The position numbers were made by a program, and so were the translations under genes. Of a stretch of 64,000 nt of DNA, positions 43,947 through 52,358 are shown piece by piece. This DNA is from DATDFB01 sp035276475 (GTDB taxonomy: Bacteria; Acidobacteriota; Thermoanaerobaculia; Gp7-AA8): NCBI GenBank assembly GCA_035276475.1, contig DATELQ010000061.1, positions 8,168 to 72,167 on the forward strand, in the 5' to 3' direction. The stretch's first letter is position 1. The number at the start of each line of letters is the position of its first letter. The notes under the pieces were generated by a model that had not been told where the DNA came from, did not search any database, and saw only the letters and a program-made list of their open reading frames with translations.

Positions 43947-46198
43947 TTACGGCGTCGGGTTCGGCGCCGGCCCGATTGGCGCCTTCGCCTCGGGCGCGGG
44001 CGTGCAGCCGTTGCCGAGCGCCGTCGCCGGGAGATCGAAGCCCGAGGCATCGTTGTGCCACGACGCAACCACCCAGTTCTGGCTCTGGCGCACGTTCGTC
44101 TGCGGCCCGGCGAAGAGCCGCGGCGCTCCTTCCGGTGTCCTGGCCACGCTGTAGGCGGCCGAGCCGAGGTTGTTGAGGTTCAGGTAGATCCATCCGCCGG
44201 CGTCGCCGGAGCTCGACAGCGGCGGCAGAAAGTTGTTGTTCGATGCCGGCATGACCGCCACGCTGGCGGTGCCGGGCGCGCCAGGAGGTGGGAGTGAGGG
44301 ACCGGCCGTCGGAAAGCCCCGGATCGTGGCGTTCTCGTGCTCGTCGAAGCGGACGATCTCACCGTCGGCCATGTTGGAATTCGAGCTCGCCCGCGACGTG
44401 CCGGAGCATGTGCCCGTGGTGAGCCCTTCGCGCCAGAAGACGAGATCGGTATTGAACGGCGCGGCGGCGATCCACCGCGCCGCGAACGCCGACGGAAGCG
44501 GCTGCCGGCGGTCGACCGTGCGGCTCGGCAATCCGGCGGTGTAGCGGTCGTAGAAGGTGTACGGGAAGCTCGTGGCGACGAGCGACCCGGCCGGCCCTCC
44601 CTCGGGTACGGCCCGGATGTGCACGAGCGGGCCGCCCGTCGCGAACGGCCCCGGCCTGATCTGCTGATAGTCGCCGGTGAGGACGTCGCGGCGCCCGTGG
44701 ACTTGCCGTGCGTGAAGATCAACTGCAGGTCGAGGAGGAGCTCTTTCGACAACGGCCGCGGGCCGCAATGCCCATCGCCGGAGACGATGTTGCCGTGCGC
44801 GAGGACGTCGTAGAGGTTGATCGACTGCGCGTCGTAGCCGGTCAGGAACAGCGGGAAGTTCAGCGCCGGATATCCCCAGTCGGTCCAGAGCGTGACGTTG
44901 GCGATGTGCGGCCGCGGCGAGACGTTGGTGACGGTGAACAGCGTCGTCGCCGCGGCCGGCTGCGGTGCCGCGACGTCGACGTCGAAGTAGGGAAGCAGCA
45001 GCGTCGCCGCCGGCTGCAGGGCGATGTCGCAACTGTCGTCGATCTTCGCCGCCCCGCGTGCGCAGCCGTTGCCGAGCGCCGTGGCGGCGACGTCGACGCT
45101 GTAGTGCGGCGGCGCCTGCATCTTCGAGGTCACCCATCCCTGTCCATCGAGATCGAGGCGAAGCCATCCGGCTGCGTCGCCCGATGTGCTCTTCGACGGA
45201 AAGAGCGGCGACGACGACGCCACGGCCGACGCGGAGGTGGTCCCGGCGTTGCGGAAACAGAACGCGCAGGCGGCGGGGACGATGGTGGCGTTCTCGTGCT
45301 CGTCGAAGCGGACGGCCTCGGCGAGCGGCACGGCGCCGTTCGCAGCAAAGCCGGCGCACGGCCCGCCGCTGGGCACGAGCGTCTCGCGCCAGATGTGGAA
45401 CGTCGTGCGGAAACCGCTGGCCTCGTCGTCGAGGAAGCGCGCGGCCACGCTGGACGGGAGCGGCTGCCGGCGGTCGATCGTGCGTCCGCCGTTGACGCGG
45501 CTGTAGAACGTGACCGGCAGCTTGCTCTCCGCGACCGATCCCGCCGCCCCTCCCTCGGGAACGGCGCGAATGTGCACGAGCGGCCCACCCACGGCACTGC
45601 CTTGGGATTCGCCGAGGTAGTCGAAGGAATCGCCGGTCAGAACGTTGTCGAAGAGAAGCATCGTAGTGAAGTAATCGGGCGAGGCAGCGTTTTTCGCGGC
45701 GCACTCGGCGACCACGTCGATCGTCGCGTAACCGATGGCGTTCGCGTGCACGCTGCCCACCGGCGTCGCCGGACAGGCCGTGCCTCTTCCGGTAGTGAAC
45801 ATCGTCTGCAAATCCTGCAGGAGCGTCGGGGGAATGGCGCCGGCGCACGCCGTCGGAGCGATGACGCCGCGGGCGAAGACGTCGTAGAGATTGATTCCCT
45901 GCACGCCGTAGCCGGTGAGGAAGATCGGGAACGAGAATGCCGGGAAGCTCCAATCGGTCCACAGCGTGACGTTGGCGATCTGCGGCAGCGGCGAGGTGTT
46001 GACGATGGTGAGCACCGTCGTCCGCGCCTGCGCGGGCGACGAGCGGAAATCGACTTCGAAGTACGGCAGGAGCAGCGTCGCCGCCGGCTGCAGTGCCAGG
46101 TCGCAACTGTCGTCGTTGTTCGTCGTGGTCGGGCGGATCGGCGACGTGGCCGCCGACGCCGTCGCGGCGACGAGCAGCAGCATGGCCAGCGCCCGCAT
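43947..46198 (-). pseudogene. Fused double-copy member of the secreted family with internal deletion and frameshift
   Basis: The first open frame starts at ATG 46198 (a GTG lies 6 bp upstream) with a signal peptide and encodes a nearly complete family copy. At about 45040-45065 its C-terminus (ATALGNGCARGAAK) runs straight into a second copy's DDSCDIALQPAATLLLPYF, so the tail of one gene and the signal peptide of the next are missing. The second copy stays in frame until THGKSTG near 44700. About 60 residues (including the GYATIDVV block) are then absent and the reading frame shifts; the remainder, from DVLTGDYQQIR to GPAPNPTP, continues in another frame to the stop at 43947. The first frame alone would run out of family similarity and stop at 44180. 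Either a genuine recombination scar or an assembly error. Confidence 0.75.
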
Positions 46199-46233
46199 CG
46201 CCACTAACTACGGGCGCGCCGCGCTCGCCGTCG

Positions 46234-46710
46234 CTACTTTCGGTTCAAATCCGCAAGCACGTCCTCGGCGTGCCGCGCCGTGTCGACCTTCTTGTAGATC
46301 TTCTTGATCCGTCCGTCGGCGCCGATCCAGAACGACGTCCGCGCCACGCCCCACGTGCGGCGGCCGTAGAAGTTCTTCTCCTTCCAGACCCCGTACATCT
46401 TGGCAACGTCGGCGGTGGTGTCGGCGAGGAGCGGGAAGTTGAGGTCGTGCTTCGCTTCGAATTTCTTGTGCGACTCGAGCGAGTCGGTGGAGACGCCGAG
46501 GACCGCGGCGTGGGCCTTGGAGATGTCGCTCTCGTGATCGCGGAACGAGCACGCCTCGGCCGTGCATCCCGGCGTGTCGTCCTTCGGATAGAAGTAGAGG
46601 ATCACGTCCTGCCCGCGAAATTGCTTCAGCGACATGTCCTTGCCGCGCGTCGAGGGGAGGCGAAAGTCGGGGGCGAGATCGCCCACCTTCGGCTCATAAA
46701 AGTCTTGCAT
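46234..46710 (-). CDS. bcp: Thioredoxin-dependent peroxiredoxin, BCP/PrxQ type
   Basis: 158-aa cytoplasmic peroxidase reducing hydrogen peroxide and organic hydroperoxides. The peroxidatic Cys49 lies in DDTPGCTAEAC, with a resolving Cys54 five residues on, the classic atypical 2-Cys PrxQ pattern. Other family parts are KVGDLAPDFRLPS at the N-terminus, LYFYPKDD, and GVARTSFWIGADGRI. The ATG at 46710 directly abuts the stop of the Asd-like gene with no spacing. Confidence 0.93.
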   Translation of the reverse strand: MQDFYEPKVGDLAPDFRLPSTRGKDMSLKQFRGQDVILYFYPKDDTPGCTAEACSFRDHESDISKAHAAVLGVSTDSLESHKKFEAKHDLNFPLLADTTADVAKMYGVWKEKNFYGRRTWGVARTSFWIGADGRIKKIYKKVDTARHAEDVLADLNRK

Positions 46711-47709
46711 TCAGTTCGTCACTCCACTCGCGAAGAGCACCTTCTCCGCGATCAGCACCGCGTTCAGCGCCGAGCTGCGGCGGAGATTATCGCAAACCGC
46801 CCACACCCAGAATCCGCCATTGATGGCCGGGTCGCGGCGCACCTCGGCGACGAGCACTTCGTCCTTTCCCGCGGCGTCGATCGTGCCGAACTGCTCGTCC
46901 CCGTCGGGCAGTGCGATCGCCGCGTTCGCGCGCAGCGAGGCCTCGATGTCGCGCACCTCCAGCTCCTCGTCCGTCTTCACGAAGAGCGAGAACGTGTGGC
47001 CGTGGAAGATCGTCCCCTGCGTGATCAGCAGCGCCACCTGCGTGCGCACGTCGATGAGCGCGCGGATCTGCGAGACGACGAGCTCCTCGTTGCGCTCCAG
47101 CGCCGGATAGAGGTTGAACGCCAGCTGCCGGTCGAACACCGCCTTCGGGACGCTTTGGATGTTCAGCACGCTGATCGTCTGCTGCGCCAGCTCCTCGACG
47201 CCGGACTGCTCGTACTCCGAGGCCGGCTGCACGACCGTGGCGGTGCAGAGCTCCACGCGCGCCAGCTGCGCGATCTGGTGCAGCACCAGCGCGATCGGGA
47301 TCGCCACCGGATGCGGCGAGACGACTACGCGCTCGCTGCCGTCGAGCTGCTCGAGATTCACGCCCGCGACGGCGAGGCGCCCGTCCTCGACGGTCGTCGG
47401 CTGCGAGAGATCGACGGCGATGAATTTGTCCTCGCCGGCGCGTTGCAGCCACTCCCGATTCTCCTCGGCGCGTCCGCAGAAAAAGACGAGGTCGAGGTCT
47501 TCGAGCTCATCGTCCGATACGGGCTGGATGTACACCGGCTCGCCGTCCGCCTCGGTGAGCGCGCCGGCGCTCTCGCCCGTCGCGAGCAGCACCGTCTTGG
47601 CCAGCGGAAACGAGCGCTCGCGGAGGATCGTCTGGATCTCGGTGCCGACGAGCGTGAGCGGATTGACGATGCCGACGCGGTAGCCGGCGGCGTTTTTTGG
47701 TTCGGGCAT
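46711..47709 (-). CDS. Aspartate-semialdehyde-dehydrogenase-like protein lacking the catalytic Cys (Usg-1-like)
   Basis: 332-aa protein with the Asd/ArgC fold: a Rossmann N-terminus (YRVGIVNPLTLVGTEIQTIL) and the dimerisation/catalytic domain (ATVVQPASEYEQSGVEELAQQT, GTIFHGHTFSL). True ASADH uses a Cys in a PNC(S/T)T-type motif after the first domain. Here the matching segment reads VVVSPHPVAIPIALVLHQI, with no Cys, so dehydrogenase activity is doubtful. E. coli Usg-1 is a known Cys-less homologue. It abuts the peroxiredoxin gene and lies 6 bp after pssA. Role unknown. Confidence 0.75.
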   Translation of the reverse strand: MPEPKNAAGYRVGIVNPLTLVGTEIQTILRERSFPLAKTVLLATGESAGALTEADGEPVYIQPVSDDELEDLDLVFFCGRAEENREWLQRAGEDKFIAVDLSQPTTVEDGRLAVAGVNLEQLDGSERVVVSPHPVAIPIALVLHQIAQLARVELCTATVVQPASEYEQSGVEELAQQTISVLNIQSVPKAVFDRQLAFNLYPALERNEELVVSQIRALIDVRTQVALLITQGTIFHGHTFSLFVKTDEELEVRDIEASLRANAAIALPDGDEQFGTIDAAGKDEVLVAEVRRDPAINGGFWVWAVCDNLRRSSALNAVLIAEKVLFASGVTN

Positions 47710-47715
47710 ATCAGT

Positions 47716-48501
47716 TCATTCGGGCACGGGCTCGGGCGCCGGCGGCACGGAAGAGGGGAACGCGATCGACCAGAGCCGCAGTAGCGGCCCCGAGGCGAGG
47801 TAGCAGATCGCGCCGACGAAGAGAAACTCGCGCGGCCAGAAGGCGAAGATCCCGAGCACGAACGCGATGGCCACGATCGCCAGGAGCGACCGCTCGCGCT
47901 TGAAGTAGAGCCCTTTCTGGCTGCGCCAGCGGATCGGCGAGACCATCGCGAACGCCACCGCGACCGTCAGCACCACGATCACCGTGGCGAAGCGGTCGTT
48001 CGACACCGGCGTCGGCGCGTAGTAGATGATCGACGCCAGCGTCAGCGCCCCCGCGGGGCTCGGCAGGCCGACGAAGTAGCGGTGGTCGGTCTTCCCCGAC
48101 ATCACGTTGAAGCGCGCCAGGCGCAGCGACACCGCCACGAGGAAAACGAAGGCCACGGCCGCGCCGATGCGCAGGTCGTGCAGTCCCCAGCAGTAGACCA
48201 GCACCGCCGGCGCGGCGCCGAACGTGACGACGTCGGCGATGGAGTCGTACTCCTTCCCGAAGTCGCTCGTGGCGTTGAGCGCGCGGGCGAGCAGGCCGTC
48301 GAACGTGTCGAACACGGCGGCGATGAAGAGCGAGAGGCACGCGGTCTCAAAGAGATGCACGGCCACGTCCGTCCGCCCCTCGGCCATCTCTCCGACCGCG
48401 CGCGCGCTGGCGATGATCGCGCGGAAGCCGAAGAAGATGTTCAGCATCGTCATCAACGTCGGGATGATGAAGATGCCGCGGCGGAGGTTCGGCCGCTTCA
48501 C
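47716..48501 (-). CDS. pssA: CDP-diacylglycerol--serine O-phosphatidyltransferase
   Basis: 261-aa integral membrane enzyme making phosphatidylserine from CDP-diacylglycerol and serine, the step before Psd. The CDP-alcohol phosphotransferase signature DGxxARx8Gx3Dx3D is exact: D68, G69, A72, R73, G82, D86, D90 (FDGLLARALNATSDFGKEYD). The N-terminus (RRGIFIIPTLMTMLNIFFGF) is typical of the Bacillus-type PssA. About seven membrane segments are present. Its ATG overlaps the psd stop (ATGA), so both enzymes of the PE pathway are coupled. Confidence 0.92.
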   Translation of the reverse strand: MKRPNLRRGIFIIPTLMTMLNIFFGFRAIIASARAVGEMAEGRTDVAVHLFETACLSLFIAAVFDTFDGLLARALNATSDFGKEYDSIADVVTFGAAPAVLVYCWGLHDLRIGAAVAFVFLVAVSLRLARFNVMSGKTDHRYFVGLPSPAGALTLASIIYYAPTPVSNDRFATVIVVLTVAVAFAMVSPIRWRSQKGLYFKRERSLLAIVAIAFVLGIFAFWPREFLFVGAICYLASGPLLRLWSIAFPSSVPPAPEPVPE

Positions 48502-49145
48502 GCCGGCTCTCCGATCTCCGCGATGACGGTGAGGCCGACCTTCACCTTCTCGCGCATGCCCACTTTGATGTCGGCGTCGGCGGGGAAAAACATGTCGACG
48601 CGCGAGCCGAACTTGATCATGCCGACGCGCTCGCCGCGCACGACTTCGTCGCCTTCCTTTTTGTCAAACACGATGCGCCGCGCCAACAGCCCGGCGATCT
48701 GCTTGAAGGCCACGCGGCCGCCGTGCGCATCTTCGATGACGACGAGGTTCTGCTCGTTCTCCGTCGACGACTTCTCCGCGAACGCGGCGATCTTCTTCCC
48801 CGGGTTGTAGCGGTAGTGCACGATCCTGCCGCTGATCGGCGCGCGGTTGACGTGCACGTCGAACACGGACATGAAGATGCTGACCTGCTTGGTGAGGCCG
48901 GGCCAGATCTCGCCGTCCGGAACGTCCTTGATCTGCACGACCGTGCCGTCGGCGGGGGAGATGACGTCGATGTGCCGCTCGGAGCCGGCGCGGCGCGGGT
49001 CGCGGAAGAAGTTGAGGAGGAAGAGGAAGAGGAAGGCCAGGACGGCGCCGGCGATCCACCACTCGATGAGAAACGCGGCCGTCGCGAGGATCGCGACGGG
49101 GATCATGAAGATCCATCCCTCGGGGGCCAGGCCTATGCGCGCCAT
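48498..49145 (-). CDS. psd: Phosphatidylserine decarboxylase proenzyme (short type)
   Basis: 215-aa membrane-associated proenzyme converting phosphatidylserine to phosphatidylethanolamine. The autocleavage motif FGSR (Gly180-Ser181) generates the pyruvoyl group. Asp66 in SPADG and His98 in FDVHVNRAP match the catalytic residues. Two N-terminal transmembrane helices (IFMIPVAILATAAFLIEWW, AGAVLAFLFLFLLNFF) anchor it. Its size fits the short Psd type. The stop overlaps the pssA start by 4 bp. Confidence 0.92.
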   Translation of the reverse strand: MARIGLAPEGWIFMIPVAILATAAFLIEWWIAGAVLAFLFLFLLNFFRDPRRAGSERHIDVISPADGTVVQIKDVPDGEIWPGLTKQVSIFMSVFDVHVNRAPISGRIVHYRYNPGKKIAAFAEKSSTENEQNLVVIEDAHGGRVAFKQIAGLLARRIVFDKKEGDEVVRGERVGMIKFGSRVDMFFPADADIKVGMREKVKVGLTVIAEIGEPA

Positions 49146-49161
49146 GAGGCGTTGATTAAAG

Positions 49162-49205
49162 CAGAAATCCTGGCGGTTCTCGTGAGATTGCCGCCAGGAT
49201 TTCTG
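49162..49205 (-). terminator. Strong hairpin between the YdcH-like gene and psd
   Basis: CAGAAATCCTGGCGG (49162-49176) pairs perfectly with CCGCCAGGATTTCTG (49191-49205) around a 14-nt loop, a 15-bp stem. It lies 23 bp past the YdcH-like stop on the minus strand and 16 bp before the psd start. Read on the minus strand it is followed by GCTTTAATC, a weak T-rich stretch. It could terminate or attenuate transcription into psd. Confidence 0.65.
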
Positions 49206-49228
49206 ATGTCTACGTTCGGATTTCTGTG

Positions 49229-49465
49229 TTAAGCGACGGCGTGCTGCGACTCGTACGACCGGATCCGCTCCGCCATCTGGTCCTTCAGGTGCAGCTTGCG
49301 TTTCTTCAACGTTTTCTCTTCGAGCTCTTCGTCAACCGTGACTTCCCGCTTGCCCGAGAGCTCGGACAGCCGCGACTCGCACTCGTGGTGCTCTTCGATC
49401 CACTTCCGGAACTCGTCATCCTCGCTGCTGAGAATCTGTTGAATCTCCGCGGTTCGATTGGACAT
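49229..49465 (-). CDS. YdcH/DUF465-like small coiled-coil protein
   Basis: 78-aa, highly charged helical protein. The C-terminal LKKRKLHLKDQMAERIRSYE segment and preceding heptads are typical of the DUF465/YdcH family of short coiled-coil proteins; SEDDEFRKWIEEHHECESRL forms the first helix. I chose ATG 49465 rather than the TTG three bases upstream because a full AAAGGAGG Shine-Dalgarno lies about 9 nt before it, the best ribosome binding site in this region. Function of the family is unknown. Confidence 0.8.
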   Translation of the reverse strand: MSNRTAEIQQILSSEDDEFRKWIEEHHECESRLSELSGKREVTVDEELEEKTLKKRKLHLKDQMAERIRSYESQHAVA

Positions 49466-49492
49466 CAAGCTTTTCCTCCTTTGATGGTCCGG

Positions 49493-49521
49493 TTCGCAAG
49501 GGCGATTGTAGACCTTACAAT
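49493..49521 (+). promoter_or_regulatory. Divergent promoter with palindromic -10 region
   Basis: On the plus strand TTCGCA (49493-49498), a 17-bp spacer and TACAAT (49516-49521) form a good sigma70-type promoter ending 10 nt before the ATG at 49532. ATTGTA (49504-49509) is the same hexamer on the other strand and can act as the -10 for the divergent YdcH-like gene. ATTGTA-GACCTT-ACAAT is thus a near-perfect palindrome in which the two -10 boxes face each other, so the two promoters probably compete. Confidence 0.55.
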
Positions 49522-49531
49522 CCCTTGACGC

Positions 49532-50962
49532 ATGCTTTCCCGCCGCCTCGCCGAGGCCGCTGTTTGCCTCGTCGCGCTCTCCACACTAATAACTCCGTTC
49601 CGTCGCGACCTCTTCGTCGGCGACGAGACAAAGTACGCCCAGGTCATTCGCGAAATGCGCGCCACCGGGGCGTATTTCCTGCCGACCCTGGGCGGCCAGC
49701 CGTTCACCCATAAGCCGCCGATCCACTTCTGGCTCATCGACTTACTGACGTTCCCACTCGGCGTCTATTCGATGTGGGCGTTTGTCCTGCCGTCGCTCCT
49801 GGCGTTCGGCCTGCTGCTCTGGCTGCTGTGGCGCCGCGGCGGCCCGATGGCGGCGTTCGTCTGCGGGACGTCGGTCCTGATCTGGGGCTCGGCGCAGTCG
49901 GCACGGATGGATGTGTCGTTCACGCTGCTTATCGCCTACGGGCTCCTCCGCCTCGAGGATTTCTTCGAGCGCGACGACTTCCGCGCGCTGCTCCTCAGCG
50001 CGGCCGCGCTCGGCGTTGCGACGCTGATCAAAGGCCCGATGGCGCCGGTGATCGGGCTCGTGCTCTTCGCGCTGGAGTGGTGGCGGCGCCGGCGCGTGCC
50101 GCGCGGGAACTACCTGCCGGCTCTAGTTGCCCTAATCGCGATTCCGCTCGCATGGTTCGTCCCGGCCATGCTCCTCGGCGGCAATGCGTACACGCACGAG
50201 GTGATCGTGAAGCAGACGGTGGGCCGGGCGGTGGCGACGTGGGTGCACTCGGCGCCGCCGTGGTTCTACCTGCTGCACCTGCCGGCGACACTGTTCCCAT
50301 GGTTCTTCCTCGCCGTCGCTGCCGTGATCGCGCGGCGATGGTCGTTCCTGACGAACTGGATCCTCGCGGTGCTCGTGCCGTACTCGCTGCTCGCCTCGAA
50401 GCTCGACGTCTACATGATGGCGATGATCCCCGCGATCGCTTTGCTGATCTCTGATGTGCGCGGATCGCGCGTCGCCAACGCCATCGCGTCTTCCATCCTC
50501 ATCCTCTTCATCGCCGGCGCCGTCATCAACATCTCCCCGGTGCCGATCGCCGCGCTCTGCATCGCCACATCCATCGCCGGCATCGTCGCCTTGATCGTCG
50601 TCCTTCGCTCCTCGTTCGCAACCGGCACGATCGCCGTCGGCCTCGCCGCGCTCGTCCCTCTGCTCTACACCGCCGTCGCCCTCATGCCCCAGGTCAACGA
50701 GCTCGCCTCCACCCGCCCGCTCGTCCGCGCGCTCATCCGCCAGCACATCCCCGGCGACCAGATCACACTCAACTGGTGCCCCTACCTCTGGACGCGCGAC
50801 ATGCCGCGCGATCTCGAGCGCGTGACGTACGCCGACGACCTCAAAACCGTCCGCACACCCATCCTCGCCATCGCCCGCGCGAAGGCGCCGGCGCTCCCCG
50901 GCTACACGCGCGTCGACGAGCTGAAGATGATCGGAAAGTGGTTCGATGTCTATCGACGCTAA
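49532..50962 (+). CDS. ArnT/PMT-like family 39 glycosyltransferase
   Basis: 476-aa polytopic inner-membrane protein with about ten to twelve helices. The first periplasmic loop carries the acidic GDETKYAQVIREM (Asp31-Glu32), followed by GGQPFTHKPPIHFWL, the signature of GT-C lipid-linked sugar transferases such as ArnT. These move a sugar from a polyprenyl carrier to lipid A, a protein or a polysaccharide outside the membrane. Acceptor and sugar are unknown. The PAP2 gene overlaps its 3' end by 17 bp, which suggests a shared lipid-carrier or lipid A-modification role. Confidence 0.85.
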   Translation: MLSRRLAEAAVCLVALSTLITPFRRDLFVGDETKYAQVIREMRATGAYFLPTLGGQPFTHKPPIHFWLIDLLTFPLGVYSMWAFVLPSLLAFGLLLWLLWRRGGPMAAFVCGTSVLIWGSAQSARMDVSFTLLIAYGLLRLEDFFERDDFRALLLSAAALGVATLIKGPMAPVIGLVLFALEWWRRRRVPRGNYLPALVALIAIPLAWFVPAMLLGGNAYTHEVIVKQTVGRAVATWVHSAPPWFYLLHLPATLFPWFFLAVAAVIARRWSFLTNWILAVLVPYSLLASKLDVYMMAMIPAIALLISDVRGSRVANAIASSILILFIAGAVINISPVPIAALCIATSIAGIVALIVVLRSSFATGTIAVGLAALVPLLYTAVALMPQVNELASTRPLVRALIRQHIPGDQITLNWCPYLWTRDMPRDLERVTYADDLKTVRTPILAIARAKAPALPGYTRVDELKMIGKWFDVYRR

Positions 50963-51782
50963 GCGCCGCTTCGCCGCCGCGGCGTTCATCGCGCTGCTGC
51001 TGCTGTCGGTGTTCTGGCCCGAGCCGGTCGTCGACATCAACCGCCTCTGCTGCAACGCCGCGCTCGCCGTCGACGATCTCTCCTTCCTCGGACGCGAAGC
51101 GCCGTCGTGGGACGTCGTCTTCTGGTGCCTCGCCGGCCTCTTCGCGCTGGCACTGATGCATCCGAGCGGCGAGCCGCGCGACTACTCGCTCCCGCGCGTT
51201 CGCTTCTCGTGGAAGCCGCTCATCGCCATCGTGCCCGCGGCGATCGCCGTCGTCCTCGTCTGGCGCTTCGCCGACGCGCCGGTGACGGCGTGGGCCGAGC
51301 GCATCCAATCCGACACGATTCAGGACTTCATCCGCATCATGAACCGCCTGGGCGGCGGCATGAACCCGGCCATGGTCATCGTCTTCTTCTACCTCGCCGG
51401 CGTCGCGTACGCGGTGCCGCGTTGGAAGGAGTACGCGCTCGAGATGACGATCGCCGGCGCCGGCGCGGGCCTTCTCGCGCAGATCGTAAAGTACACCGCC
51501 CTCCGCACCCGCCCCGAAATCTGGCTCGGCCCCTTCCACCACGCCCGCGCGTCGGCGACGTCGTTCCCGAGCGGCCACACCGTCGGCGCTTTCGCCCTCG
51601 CCGGCGTGTTGCTGTTCGCATTCCCCTCGCGCACATTGCGCGTGGTCGCCGTGTTGATCGCCGTGGCCATCGGCCTCTCACGCATCCTCGCGTTCCGCCA
51701 CTGGACCTCCGACGTCGTCGCCTCCGCCGCCCTCGGCCTGATCGTGAGCCAGCTCACAACCGCACGCCGCGCCGTCGAGTAG
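50946..51782 (+). CDS. PAP2-superfamily lipid phosphatase
   Basis: 278-aa membrane protein with six predicted helices. All three PAP2 motifs are intact: KYTALRTRP (Kx6RP), SFPSGHT (PSGH) and SRILAFRHWTSD (SRx5Hx3D). Such enzymes dephosphorylate undecaprenyl pyrophosphate, phosphatidic acid or lipid A. An extended N-terminal part (about 1-100) has extra helices. The ATG at 50946 lies inside the end of the glycosyltransferase gene; coupling with it points to recycling of the polyprenyl carrier or removal of lipid A phosphate. Confidence 0.9.
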   Translation: MSIDAKRRFAAAAFIALLLLSVFWPEPVVDINRLCCNAALAVDDLSFLGREAPSWDVVFWCLAGLFALALMHPSGEPRDYSLPRVRFSWKPLIAIVPAAIAVVLVWRFADAPVTAWAERIQSDTIQDFIRIMNRLGGGMNPAMVIVFFYLAGVAYAVPRWKEYALEMTIAGAGAGLLAQIVKYTALRTRPEIWLGPFHHARASATSFPSGHTVGAFALAGVLLFAFPSRTLRVVAVLIAVAIGLSRILAFRHWTSDVVASAALGLIVSQLTTARRAVE

Positions 51783-51795
51783 AGTCCCGCGCGCC

Positions 51796-52023
51796 ATGCC
51801 GCGAAACCGCCTGTCGCTGTTCACCTACGACGTCGTGCGCGAGCTCTGCGACCACTGCCGCAAAGAGCGCTTCCACTTCGTCCCGACCGGCGCCGCCCCC
51901 GCCCCCGGTACCTGCCCCCGCTGCGGAGCCGAGCGCAAGCTCGCCGAGATCAGCGACACCGCGATCATCCGTTTGGTGACGCAGCCGAACGGGGAGGTGG
52001 TGGTGGTGCCGGTGATCGGGTAG
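51796..52023 (+). CDS. Small zinc-ribbon protein
   Basis: 75-aa protein with two Cys pairs, C18xxC21 (LCDHCRK) and C40xxC43 (TCPRCGAE), forming a likely zinc ribbon, followed by a beta-rich tail (IRLVTQPNGEVVVVPVIG). I recognise no family. The start is 13 bp after the PAP2 stop and probably shares its transcript. It could be a nucleic-acid or protein adaptor. Confidence 0.65.
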   Translation: MPRNRLSLFTYDVVRELCDHCRKERFHFVPTGAAPAPGTCPRCGAERKLAEISDTAIIRLVTQPNGEVVVVPVIG

Positions 52024-52072
52024 TCGCAGCCGCCGTCCCGGCGGCCGGACCGGCGGCGTCCCGCCGCCGAGG

Positions 52073-52078
52073 TACGAT
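52073..52078 (+). promoter_or_regulatory. Possible -10 element for the small gene at 52085
   Basis: TACGAT lies 6 nt before the ATG at 52085, in otherwise GC-rich, partly self-complementary DNA (GGCGGCCGGACCGGCGGC at about 52040). No ribosome binding site is visible. The arrangement copies that before prmA and suggests a leaderless transcript. Confidence 0.35.
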
Positions 52079-52084
52079 CGGCCG

Positions 52085-52315
52085 ATGAACACCATTCGGT
52101 GGGACATTCGTCGTGAACCGCGGGCGTGGTCACATGAAGAAATGGAGGCTCGCTGGCCGTTCACGCCCGAGCACTTCGAAGTGATCGACGGACAGCTCTT
52201 CTTCGACGAAGAACAGCGTCTGCATCTGCTGGCGATGCTGCTCGAAAACGTCGGTATCGACGCGGCCGTGCGTCTTGCACCGGCGGAACTCTGGCGTGAA
52301 GCGTTAGGCGGGTGA
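52085..52315 (+). CDS. Small hypothetical protein
   Basis: 76-aa protein with no family that I recognise. The sequence is rich in Trp, Glu and Leu (MNTIRWDIRREPRAWSHEEM, then ARWPFTPEHFEVIDGQLFF) and ends in a helical stretch (LLENVGIDAAVRLAPAELW). Its composition and codon use look like those of neighbouring genes. It ends inside a hairpin and converges on smc. Confidence 0.6.
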   Translation: MNTIRWDIRREPRAWSHEEMEARWPFTPEHFEVIDGQLFFDEEQRLHLLAMLLENVGIDAAVRLAPAELWREALGG

Positions 52316-52331
52316 GGCGGGACGCCTCACC
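52311..52331. terminator. Hairpin between the small gene and smc (convergent)
   Basis: GGTGAGGCG pairs with CGCCTCACC across a 3-nt loop; the stem contains the stop codon of the small plus-strand gene. A further GC-rich inverted segment (GCCGGCCGGC) follows up to the smc stop at 52359. It probably ends transcription from both sides. Confidence 0.5.
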
Positions 52332-52358
52332 GCCGGCCGGCGAGACGCCGGACGCGAC

